Assembly (NCBI GenBank): GCA_016711125.1
Contig: JADJTQ010000003.1
Span: forward strand, 372,001-436,000
Source of the DNA: Saprospiraceae bacterium
GTDB lineage: Bacteria; Bacteroidota; Bacteroidia; Chitinophagales; Saprospiraceae
Direction: 5' to 3'
Length of the DNA stretch: 64,000 nucleotides
Notes under the pieces: generated by a model
Databases searched by the model: none
Seen by the model: only the letters and a program-made list of their open reading frames with translations
Told to the model about the DNA's origin: nothing
Part shown: one piece after another, positions 9,401-16,829 of the stretch
How positions within the stretch are numbered: the stretch's first letter is position 1
Layout of the letters: each line of letters begins with the position of its first letter
Translations under genes and position numbers: made by a program

Positions 9401-9948
9401 TTATTGACCATGCCATGAGTGTCCCCAAATCTGAATCCAGAATACAAGATTTTTCGCTCATCGACTTTGTCATCCTGATTATGGTCGATTAAGTGCCAAA
9501 TGCTGGGAATGCTATAGGTGATCACTCCATCTGGAACCACCTGAATGCCGATGGGTATATTAAGTGAGTCGGCAAAAACCGTGATTTTGTCTGCACTTCC
9601 ATTCCCATCGGTATCTTCAAGTATCGAAATTTTATCCTTTCCAACTCCGGTGGTGTCTGCAAAAGGATATTCGTACGATTGGGTGAGCCACATTCTGCCT
9701 TTATTATCAAAGGACATATTTAAAGGCTTCGCGATATCTGGCTCCGATGCAAATAATTGGATTTCAAAACCAGCAGGTAGACGTAGCTTCTCTCGTTCTT
9801 CTTGCGGAGAAAGAGGATCAGTAGTCCTAATGTTGCGACCAAACTGATCCGATTCCAAAGGTGCTGCTGGTGTGTCGGTATCTTTGCAGTTAGATATTAA
9901 TAATCCGGATAGGATCAGCACGAAAAGAAAGTTTATTAATGATTGCAT
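6418..9948 (-). CDS. PVC-type heme-binding lipoprotein: dehydrogenase propeller + HEAT repeats + cytochrome c
   Basis: An 1176-residue lipoprotein (lipobox LLISNC near residue 21). Order: residues ~50-420 form a sorbosone-dehydrogenase/PQQ-like beta-propeller ('LPAGFEIQLFASEPDIAKP', 'DGALYIADFYNRIIGHYEVP'), as in the putative membrane-bound dehydrogenases of Planctomycetes and Verrucomicrobia. Residues ~430-660 and ~880-1010 are HEAT-like helical repeats, with a beta-rich insertion at ~690-860. The C-terminus holds a cytochrome c domain with the CGICH heme motif at about 1054-1058 and a distal Met probably in 'KMSPYTLMPS'. This suggests periplasmic oxidation of a sugar or alcohol with electron transfer to heme. 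Substrate unknown. It is the largest gene of a minus-strand group with the FG-GAP and PhoD-like genes. Confidence 0.85.
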   Translation of the reverse strand: MQSLINFLFVLILSGLLISNCKDTDTPAAPLESDQFGRNIRTTDPLSPQEEREKLRLPAGFEIQLFASEPDIAKPLNMSFDNKGRMWLTQSYEYPFADTTGVGKDKISILEDTDGNGSADKITVFADSLNIPIGIQVVPDGVITYSIPSIWHLIDHNQDDKVDERKILYSGFRFGDTHGMVNNFVRSWDGWIHADHGYSNTSTVAGTDGDTIVMQSGNTFRFRMDGSRVEFTTTGRVNPYGYAYDELGYTYSVDCHTSPVYQLVWGADYPHFGKKPTGIGFGPALMQHDYGSTALAGLDYYIAEQFPSEYQHNFYYGDVVRSRVSRNNFKMHGTTPVIHQEEDFVISDDPWFRPVDVKLGPDGALYIADFYNRIIGHYEVPLDHPGRDRQRGRIWRIVYTGGSEHEQLVKKDYSSLDLPSLINELDNPNLPLRMTFADQIVDPFGNTVVPELKKLILENQVSPFTQIQALWILYRLNGLDQNILEKTIRHENDTIKVHSLRVLYELKNINETLLSIVEEYLNHPDPHVQRQAVMVLSQHPSNSHVAMLLNLLEKSDSDDTHFYYSIRQSLRDQIRNKSVLEWVLTQDWTADDSRFIADVMTGVGAPGAGRFLLNHFAKNKEPLAKQALYAKHAARWLPSKAMDELSQTLQQANQSNSDDQYQMFLALLEGAKQAGNQLGTSGQNWAKQLATEFLTDPIKPYGQWKTIPIDRQPYSLNTWHIIDTTSSQNNDRVTFLCSNKMNGQGNGISIMESTAFARPGQLSFIMRGRKNNPGEDQPATLPTNRIELVKYSDGTIVSKAEVDRFNVDTIITWRAEKDVTGTQVFIRLIDGSSAGGENIAIGAINPNVISLPSQSPERIAERQIFAAEMVGDYQFKSLMAPLQQLLNSEIADILVRSAAAKSLMKLDPVISLASIDQILRNAPCLRLKELLLVTLSSSHINRAYELIPPYMQEIPYPSQKQIVMNIGQNASGIDFLLEAAAKIAINPRLLIEPQVSERLAVNANTNQKRLLGKLSADLTPPAGEIDEVINKRLRGYVATAYSTDKGQALFSVFCGICHEVNGQGGNIGPQLNGVGNWGALALCEKVLDPNRNISKAFVTYTITLKDGSIQSGLFRREEGQTLVFANEQGQEFTIEKANISDQKMSPYTLMPSHFQETIPEEDFNHLLAYLLNLKTG

Positions 9949-10028
9949 ATTTTAGTTAAATAAGCGATTATCTGTTTTTCTGTATAACGACGAGCACCTA
10001 TCTAAGGATTTTCTTTGCTTCATCAGAA

Positions 10029-11555
10029 TCATTTTTTTATCGTATACAAGATTTCTCCCATGTCATCATAAAAATTAAAGATCAGCTGTGGGTTTTTATC
10101 ATTGTAAATTATTTTAACTACCAAAAAACCTCCGGTGGCCTGATCAACTGTACCTTGCACATAATACTGAGTAATGAGCCCTTCTGGGTCTGTTGATTTT
10201 GGATCGCCAGCTAATCTTCCCGCTCTCGAATTGGCGTCGACCAATGCTCCTGTCGAAAATTCCTCGTATCCCGAAGGATGTCTGGCATGATATTGCCAAT
10301 GCCGATCTCCGCAGATTATAAATAAATTTTCCTTAGAGAAATTATTTGTTGTCAACCACTCAAAAAACCGATCACCTTCATAACGGAAACCATCTGGATT
10401 TACATGATTATCGTTTTTACTGGCATCATCCGGACCGACCATTGGGGTGGGAGAAATAATGCATTTATATGTGGCATTACTTTCCAGTAGGCTTTTTTGT
10501 AACCATTCTTTTTGTGTGGTGCCCCAGATAGTTTTGGTGGGACCATCTGGATCACCATTGGCTGATCGATAATCCCGGCCTTCCAGAAACCATAGTTGTA
10601 TGTCTTTGCTCATCCGGTGGGTGCGATAGGTTGGAGTGATGTCATCGTTTAGATCTACTACTGGCAATTGTTCGCGGAAATTTTTTATTCCCAATTCATG
10701 CGATATGGGGAAATCACTATATGGATCGCTGTCATTGAGGCGGTAGTCATGATCATCTTTTTCCCAATAAGTACCTACATTTCTAAATAGCTGCTTAAAC
10801 CGTGGTTGGACAAACTGCACATGGTATTTTTGACGCATTCCTTTTTCATCGGTTACCTCCTTTCCATCGAAAATTCCCGGATGTGGTTTTTTACCATTTT
10901 TAATAGCACTGTTAAAATTCTTTTCAGCCGGGTGATCAAAATAAACGTTGTCACCGGTACCAATAAAATAGTCGGGTTTCAATTTATTTAGTGCATCCAG
11001 TGCGGGGTAGCCCAGGTCACGGTCTGCCCCAAGATACATCGTCGATTCATCGTAATTACCATAGAAATGAAAATAGTAATTCATGCCCGTTACAATTGCC
11101 AGTGTGATTGGTGCAGCATTATCCACTCCGGGATTGGTTTTAAAGGTGCCTATTTCACTTTTATTCACTTTCAAAGTGTCGGATCCAAATTCCGCTTGAT
11201 AATATATTTTTGTGTTTTCAGGCAATGCTACAATCTTTATCCGGGTAATGTAGTCTTGGGTAGAGTCAGTTCTGATCCATCTGCTGCTATCTTTGCTTTC
11301 ACGAAGTGATTGATTCAGGCCCCAGACAAATCGAACAAATCCTGATCGACCCTCTAGATCACCTTCGATCAGGGTATCTGATCGAGTAGTGCGTGTTTGT
11401 AGTAATGCTGAATGATCGGTGATTTCACCTGCCGTGATTCCCTGTCCCAGAAAAAGAACAGCCGGAGAATCTTGGGCTATATGACATGCAAACAGGCTGT
11501 GTCCAATCAGAAAATAAATTTTGAAGATCCTCATTACATGTTTTACTGTATGCAA
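10029..11555 (-). CDS. PhoD-like metallophosphatase (alkaline phosphatase D family)
   Basis: A 508-residue secreted protein (hydrophobic leader about residues 8-24). Residues ~38-125 form an Ig/fibronectin-like PhoD N-terminal domain ('GEITDHSALLQTRT'). The catalytic domain shows 'YFIGTGDNVYFD' (metal-binding GD), 'YWEKDDHDYRLND' (the family's DDHD motif), 'ISPTPMVGPDD' and 'IICGDRHWQYHARHPSG' (GDRH). These fit the calcium/iron-dependent PhoD phosphodiesterase/phosphomonoesterase fold. It would release phosphate from organic esters outside the cytoplasm. In this phylum such genes also sit beside sulfatases, as here (two follow from 11984). A role in phosphate scavenging fits with the pst operon at 60-64 kb but is not linked in position. 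Confidence 0.85.
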   Translation of the reverse strand: MHTVKHVMRIFKIYFLIGHSLFACHIAQDSPAVLFLGQGITAGEITDHSALLQTRTTRSDTLIEGDLEGRSGFVRFVWGLNQSLRESKDSSRWIRTDSTQDYITRIKIVALPENTKIYYQAEFGSDTLKVNKSEIGTFKTNPGVDNAAPITLAIVTGMNYYFHFYGNYDESTMYLGADRDLGYPALDALNKLKPDYFIGTGDNVYFDHPAEKNFNSAIKNGKKPHPGIFDGKEVTDEKGMRQKYHVQFVQPRFKQLFRNVGTYWEKDDHDYRLNDSDPYSDFPISHELGIKNFREQLPVVDLNDDITPTYRTHRMSKDIQLWFLEGRDYRSANGDPDGPTKTIWGTTQKEWLQKSLLESNATYKCIISPTPMVGPDDASKNDNHVNPDGFRYEGDRFFEWLTTNNFSKENLFIICGDRHWQYHARHPSGYEEFSTGALVDANSRAGRLAGDPKSTDPEGLITQYYVQGTVDQATGGFLVVKIIYNDKNPQLIFNFYDDMGEILYTIKK

Positions 11556-11666
11556 TCAGTCTCCTGATTGTCACCAATGCCTGATAGTTTTTTCGAATTT
11601 ACAAGACTTTTCGAAAAGAACCTTTGTTCACGCATACTTATTCTATGACGTTCATTCTAGCCATTG

Positions 11667-11812
11667 CTACGATGTTTGAATACTCAATATCGGAAGGCTC
11701 CTTCTCTTGCCTGGAAAACATGACTACCAACTTCCAGTAGCTTCCCCTTCGCACACCGTTCCAGAAACGACGATTTACGTATTTATCGTCAGTTGCGTAT
11801 TTCAACAGATCA
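11667..11812 (-). mobile_element. MITE-like element, intron-free relative of the element at 20.1-22.3 kb
   Basis: Read on the minus strand, this ~146-bp block starts GATCTGTTGAAATACGC and ends GAGTATTCAAACATC. These ends resemble the terminal inverted repeats of the element at 20093-22302. The first ~85 bp align with that element's left flank without large gaps, sharing the words GTAAATCGTCGTTTCTG and GCTACTGGAAGTTG. The alignment breaks where the intron begins there. A 60-codon open frame on the minus strand runs through it (VNRRFWNGVRRGSYWKLV), with no start codon; a decayed gene end is possible. It fills most of the 428-bp spacer 11556-11983, in which nothing else was recognised. Confidence 0.5.
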
Positions 11813-11983
11813 AGGAGGAAATACTCAAATTTCGTCGATTACTAAAATCTCCCTACCTTTTGTCGCGCTGAAATAGGCGCTTATGAAGTTTGAATTTAGA
11901 TCGGTGTCGGCTTGATGAATAATGGAATTCGAATAAATAAGGATGAAGTATAGCCATTTGCTCTAAGTAATATCAGGTCTCTC

Positions 11984-13546
11984 ATGAAATATCTTGTTTT
12001 TTTTCTTCTCTTTTTATCGTGTCGGAACCATCTGGACAAACATGATGAATCTAAAAGGCAACCCAATATCTTGTTTGCCATCTCCGATGATCAATCGTAT
12101 CCTTATTCCTCGGCGTATGGAAATGCAATGGCGCATACTCCGGCGTTTGACGCCATTGCAGCCAGGGGGGTCCTCTTTCAAAATGTGTTTTGTGCGGCTC
12201 CGCAATGCAGTCCCAATCGTGCCGCAATATTAACTGGAAAAAATATTTGGCAATTGGAAGAAGCTGGCACGCATGCCAGTTATTTTCCCAATAAATTTTC
12301 TGTTTTTACCGATGTTCTCGAAAAAGGAGGGTATCAACTAGGTTACACGGGCAAAGCATGGGGCCCGGGAAATTGGGAAGATAGTGGTTGGACTCGTAAT
12401 CCTGTTGGCCCCGAATTTAATGATCTAAAACTGGAGACCGTACCAGCTTCCGGTATTTCCAAGACGGATTATACTGGAAATTTTGCGGCATTCCTGGAAA
12501 ATAGACCGCGGAATCGACCATTTTTTTTCTGGTATGGATCTTTTGAGCCCCACCGGGTCTACGAGGAAGAAAGTGGTCAACACGCTGGCAAGGAACTCCA
12601 GGATGCTATTGTGCCGCCATTTTTGCCCGACGTACCTGAGGTTCGTAATGACTTATTGGATTACGCATTGGAGATCGAGTGGTTTGATCAGCAACTTGGT
12701 AAGATGATTGAAAAACTGAAAGAAGCAGGAGAACTTGACAATACCATCATTATCATTACGGCTGACAATGGCATGGCTTTTCCCTATGCCAAAGCCAATC
12801 TGCAGGAATATGGAATTCATGTGCCCATGGCTATTTGCGGTCCGGGGATAATGGGAAGTCGCTCTTCCAATGCATTGGTTAGCCATGTCGACCTTGCGCC
12901 AACTATTTTAGAACTTGCCGGTCTGCCCAAGCTGTGTGATGCTACGGGTCGCAGTTTTGTAACCTTGTTACTTAATGAAGTAAATGATCAGGCAACAAGA
13001 GATTGGATTGTAGCAGGTAGGGAGCGGCATACTCACGCCCGACCAGATAATCTGGGTTATCCGGCACGGGCTATCCGCACGACGGAGTATCTTTATATCC
13101 AGAATCTTAAACCAGAGCTTTGGCCAGCAGGAGATCCGGAGATTACTGAAATCGTAGAAAATGAGGATGGTTCTAGAAAAGAAATTAGGCAATCTGCCTA
13201 TTTTGATATTGACGCTAGTCCAACCAAAGAATATGTGCGTTTAAATAGCAATGAATTTCCCCAATATTTTCAGCTCGGTTTTGGAAAACGACCGGCAGAG
13301 GAATTGTTCGACATTAAAAATGATCCCGGCTGTTTGCAGAACCTGGCATATGGTGGCACATATGAAAATGTTCGAAAGAATCTCAGTGACCAATTGAAGG
13401 TTATTTTAATTGGTGAAGAAGATCCTCGAATATTGGGTACAGGAGACATTTTTGATAGCTATCCGCGGGTGTCACCTATGCGTAATTTTCCAGGTTTTAA
13501 AGAGAGAAGTACCTATAACCGAGATTTTAAAGAAAAAGATAAATAA
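11984..13546 (+). CDS. Sulfatase, heparan N-sulfatase-like (S1 family)
   Basis: A 520-residue lipoprotein (lipobox LLFLSC, Cys near residue 13). The N-terminal metal site is visible as 'FAISDDQSYPYSSAYG', and the sulfatase signature CSPNR starts at Cys75, the residue converted to formylglycine by a maturase. 'GYTGKAWGPG' replaces the more usual GKWHLG, and 'ITADNGMAFPYAKANLQEYG' carries the second metal-binding Asp-Asn. This pattern fits the sulfamidase/heparan N-sulfatase branch rather than arylsulfatases. It would remove sulfate from a sulfated glycan outside the cytoplasm. A second sulfatase follows after 24 nt, probably in one operon. Confidence 0.88.
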   Translation: MKYLVFFLLFLSCRNHLDKHDESKRQPNILFAISDDQSYPYSSAYGNAMAHTPAFDAIAARGVLFQNVFCAAPQCSPNRAAILTGKNIWQLEEAGTHASYFPNKFSVFTDVLEKGGYQLGYTGKAWGPGNWEDSGWTRNPVGPEFNDLKLETVPASGISKTDYTGNFAAFLENRPRNRPFFFWYGSFEPHRVYEEESGQHAGKELQDAIVPPFLPDVPEVRNDLLDYALEIEWFDQQLGKMIEKLKEAGELDNTIIIITADNGMAFPYAKANLQEYGIHVPMAICGPGIMGSRSSNALVSHVDLAPTILELAGLPKLCDATGRSFVTLLLNEVNDQATRDWIVAGRERHTHARPDNLGYPARAIRTTEYLYIQNLKPELWPAGDPEITEIVENEDGSRKEIRQSAYFDIDASPTKEYVRLNSNEFPQYFQLGFGKRPAEELFDIKNDPGCLQNLAYGGTYENVRKNLSDQLKVILIGEEDPRILGTGDIFDSYPRVSPMRNFPGFKERSTYNRDFKEKDK

Positions 13547-13570
13547 GGATTTCAATTGAGTTACACCAAT

Positions 13571-15133
13571 ATGTTCAATATGTATAAAAATAATATTCCG
13601 GGGTTTAATTTTATATCTTTTGCACTCTTTTGTTTTCACTTGCTAAGTTGTGATGGCGCTGCAGATAAGCAACCTTCAGATGAGAAGCCCAATATCGTTT
13701 TTATTTTGGCCGATGATTTGGGCTATGGAGATTTAGGCTGCTATAATGCCGATTCAAAGATTCCAACTCCCAATCTGGATCACCTGGCCTCTCAGGGCAT
13801 GAAATTCCTGGATGCGCATGCACCGGCGGCTGTCTGCACTCCCACCCGTTATGGAATCTTGACTGGGCGTTACTGCTGGCGAAGTCGTTTGCCGGTAGGA
13901 GTGCTCAGAGGTTACGGGCGGGCTTTGATTGAGCCTCAACGAAAGACTGTTGCTAATCTGCTAAAGGAAGCAGGCTATCATACTGGAGTCATCGGTAAAT
14001 GGCATTTGGGGCTTGATTGGGTTGTAAAAGAAGAATTTCGGGATTCAATTTCCGGACAAATCGCACAAATCAATGAAGTGGGTATGGTTACTGAAATGAA
14101 TCCCGACTATATTGATTTTAATCAAGCACCAACTGATGGACCGCTTAATCACGGTTTCAACTATTCCTATATTTTGCCAGCTTCACTCGACATGGATCCC
14201 TACTGTTATTTGGAAAACGACCGGCTTGTACAACTACCTACGGCTCTTACCCCGGGAAATGATTTAAATACAGGATATACCGGTGCTTTTTGGCGAGCAG
14301 GAAAAATAGCTGAAGGTTTCGAATTTGATCAGGTTTTACCCACGTTCACCCAAAAAGCTAAACAATTCATCCAGGAGACTAGCGAAAAAGATAATCCCTT
14401 TTTTCTTTATCTGCCTTTCCCTTCGCCTCATACTCCCTGGGTGCCCACTTCAGAATATAGAAATAAAACCAAGGTTGGCGCGTATGGTGATTTTACCACG
14501 ATGGTTGATGCCATGGTTGGTCGAATCTTGCAAACCTTGGATTCGCTTAATTACTCAGAAAACACTCTGGTGATTTTTACGAGTGATAACGGTCCTTTTT
14601 GGACACCGGCTTTAATCGAACAATTTCAGCATCGTGCTGCCGGAAATTTAAGAGGAATGAAAGCTGATGCTTATGAAGGCGGTCATCGAGTACCCTTTAT
14701 CGCCAGGTGGCCGGACAAGATAAAAGCAGGAAGCACGAGCCGAGCGATGATCAGCCTAACCAGCCTATTGGCCACCTGCGCTGATATATTGAATGTAGAA
14801 GTGAGCGACGATTTTGGAGAGGATAGTCAGAGTATTTGGCCGGTTTTGTCTGGAGCAACTCAGGAGGTTCCGGGTCAAGAGGCTATTATTCAACATTCCT
14901 CAAAGAATTTCTTTGCCGTGAGAAAAGGGGATTGGAAACTAATAACCGGCATTGGTTCCGGTGGTTTTTCTGAACCTTCGGTGGTCATTTCTGAAGACGA
15001 AACAACCGGACAGTTATATAATCTAAATGATGATCCAGGTGAGTTGACTAATCTATTTTTGAAAATGCCTGAAAAAGTGCTGGAATTGAAGGAGATTTTG
15101 GAGAGATATAAGTTGCAAGGTCATAGCCATTGA
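13571..15133 (+). CDS. Arylsulfatase-type sulfatase (S1 family)
   Basis: About 520 residues from the ATG at 13571 (an upstream TTG at 13556 is possible). It is a lipoprotein with lipobox HLLSC. Motifs: 'VFILADDLGYGDLGCY' (metal Asp pair), CTPTR at residue 89 (formylglycine precursor Cys), 'GVIGKWHLGLD' (catalytic Lys and His), 'FPSPHTPW', and 'VIFTSDNGPFWT' (metal Asp-Asn). The active site appears complete. It differs clearly from the sulfatase just upstream, which suggests two steps on one sulfated polysaccharide. The sugar substrate cannot be read from sequence. The carboxylate transporter genes follow 270 nt later. Confidence 0.9.
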   Translation: MFNMYKNNIPGFNFISFALFCFHLLSCDGAADKQPSDEKPNIVFILADDLGYGDLGCYNADSKIPTPNLDHLASQGMKFLDAHAPAAVCTPTRYGILTGRYCWRSRLPVGVLRGYGRALIEPQRKTVANLLKEAGYHTGVIGKWHLGLDWVVKEEFRDSISGQIAQINEVGMVTEMNPDYIDFNQAPTDGPLNHGFNYSYILPASLDMDPYCYLENDRLVQLPTALTPGNDLNTGYTGAFWRAGKIAEGFEFDQVLPTFTQKAKQFIQETSEKDNPFFLYLPFPSPHTPWVPTSEYRNKTKVGAYGDFTTMVDAMVGRILQTLDSLNYSENTLVIFTSDNGPFWTPALIEQFQHRAAGNLRGMKADAYEGGHRVPFIARWPDKIKAGSTSRAMISLTSLLATCADILNVEVSDDFGEDSQSIWPVLSGATQEVPGQEAIIQHSSKNFFAVRKGDWKLITGIGSGGFSEPSVVISEDETTGQLYNLNDDPGELTNLFLKMPEKVLELKEILERYKLQGHSH

Positions 15134-15402
15134 TACACCTGGGTTAAGCGGAATCTTTTTTGATACAAACCTGGTTACTTGCAAGCCTGATTGTACCAGT
15201 TGAATGTTGTTCTTACGGCAGGCCTCAGAGGATCGATATTTTAGTTCATGAAGTTCGCAACAAACCCGGATTCTCTTATAAAATGATTAAAAACTGGCTG
15301 ATGATTGTTATTATTGTAGCAAGGCTGGATCTTGACTCTGAAGTATTGAGTAAATCCAATCGACTCTGAAATAAGTTTTCAAGACTCAGAAACATTTGGT
15401 AT

Positions 15403-16401
15403 ATGAAATATAGTGATCAACGTATTACCCTGCTGCTTGTTTTTTTTGTTTATTCATTTTTTTCTTGTCAGAATTCCTCTTCCGGTGGCGGTGCCGATCA
15501 ATTTCCCACCCGGCCCATCACTTTCTTAGTGCCTTGGGCAGCCGGTGGAATGACTGACTTGAGTAGTCGTGCACTGGCAGCGGTTATGCAAAAACATATC
15601 GGGAAGCCGGTTAATGTGATCAATCGCACGGGTGGTGGTGGCGTGATTGGACATTTGGCTTTGAGTCAGGCCAGACCCGATGGTTATACCATAGGAGCAG
15701 TTACAGTAGAGATCACCCTGATGCATAATATGGGCCTTACCGAGTTGACCTATCAGGACTTTACACCCTTGGGCTTGATCATTGATAATGCAGCCTCAAT
15801 AACCGTCAGGGCTGACTCACCTTTCCAAAACTTACAGGATTTAGTCGCACAGGTCAAGGCCAACCCAGGTACCCTTAAGGCTTCGGGCACTGCTCGCGGA
15901 GCGATCTGGGATCTGGCCAGAATCGGATTTCTCAATGCCGCAGGCCTGCAGGATAGGGATATGCCCTGGGTGCCAAGTCAGGGAGCGGCTCCCGCCATGC
16001 AAGAACTTATTGCCGGGGGGGTGGATGTTGTGACGGCATCTATGTCAGAAGTCGATGCCTTGCGACAAGCCGGGCAGGTAAAAACACTGGCAGTCATGGC
16101 CGATGAGCGTCTAGCCAAATTTCCGAACGTACCAACCGTCAAAGAGTCTGGCATAGACTGGCAATCGAGCGGTTGGGTATCTGTTTGTGCTCCAAAAGGT
16201 CTTGATCCACTCGTGAAGCAAAAACTCGAAACTGCAATAAAAGCGGCGATGGAAGATCCTGAATTTATTAATGCACTGACATCCGCCGGTTCAAATATTC
16301 GACCGATGCAAGGTGATGCCCTGATGGAATTTTTGCAGAATCAGAATGTTAAAAATAGTCAGGCAATGGAAATGGCTGGTTTAAAACACATTGACAAATG
16401 A
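15403..16401 (+). CDS. Tripartite tricarboxylate transporter substrate-binding protein (TctC/Bug family)
   Basis: A 332-residue binding protein with a lipoprotein leader (VYSFFSC, Cys near 22), so it is membrane-tethered rather than free as in Proteobacteria. The Bug fold is plain: 'RPITFLVPWAAGGMTDLSSRAL' (split here by the first helix), 'NRTGGGGVIGH', 'ARPDGYTIG', then 'PSQGAAPAMQELIAGGVDVV' in the second lobe. These proteins capture di- or tricarboxylates or other organic acids. Its stop overlaps the tctB start (ATGA at 16398-16401). The ligand is unknown; sugar acids are conceivable because sulfatase and apionate genes lie nearby. Confidence 0.9.
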   Translation: MKYSDQRITLLLVFFVYSFFSCQNSSSGGGADQFPTRPITFLVPWAAGGMTDLSSRALAAVMQKHIGKPVNVINRTGGGGVIGHLALSQARPDGYTIGAVTVEITLMHNMGLTELTYQDFTPLGLIIDNAASITVRADSPFQNLQDLVAQVKANPGTLKASGTARGAIWDLARIGFLNAAGLQDRDMPWVPSQGAAPAMQELIAGGVDVVTASMSEVDALRQAGQVKTLAVMADERLAKFPNVPTVKESGIDWQSSGWVSVCAPKGLDPLVKQKLETAIKAAMEDPEFINALTSAGSNIRPMQGDALMEFLQNQNVKNSQAMEMAGLKHIDK

Positions 16402-16829
16402 AAGTCGATCGTATATCGGAGATTATATTTAGTGTAATTGTGACCGCATTGGGTTTGCTGGTTTTTGTTACAGCAAGGGGTTTTCCCGAATTGCCGGAAG
16501 GCCATCCCGGTCCTGGTTTATTTCCTGCCTACCTGGGTGGGGGATTGTTACTATGTGGCATCCTCCTGCTGATCAATGCTTTGAAATTTCAAGCGTTCCA
16601 GACTTCTGGCTTTGAAGGTAAATGGATATTAGTTGTTTCGATTTTAGCAATCATGGTTATTTTTCCTTTTTTCTATCGATTGGTTGGATTTTTTGTTGCG
16701 ATTGCGTTTGCCATATTACTTGTTGGATTATTAATGAGGTTAAAATTCATCAGTGCCATTCTGACATCGCTCATCACTACCGGGTTTATTTATTTGGTTT
16801 TTAATCAAATTTTGCATGTACCGCTATGA
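16398..16829 (+). CDS. Tripartite tricarboxylate transporter small membrane subunit TctB
   Basis: A 143-residue protein with four hydrophobic segments (about 8-26, 45-63, 76-96 and 100-138, the last one a pair). Its size, topology and the 'GPGLFPAYLGGGLLLCGILLL' loop-helix (shortened here) match the TctB/DUF1468 family. It couples with the large TctA subunit in secondary transport driven by an ion gradient. Four-base overlaps on both sides (ATGA at 16398 and 16826) show a tight operon with translational coupling. Confidence 0.88.
   Translation: MKVDRISEIIFSVIVTALGLLVFVTARGFPELPEGHPGPGLFPAYLGGGLLLCGILLLINALKFQAFQTSGFEGKWILVVSILAIMVIFPFFYRLVGFFVAIAFAILLVGLLMRLKFISAILTSLITTGFIYLVFNQILHVPL

Noticed and set aside
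15160..15369. 69-residue open frame between the sulfatase and tctC
   Set aside because: It has no signal peptide, motif or family resemblance, and lies in a 269-bp spacer likely to hold the tctCBA promoter.
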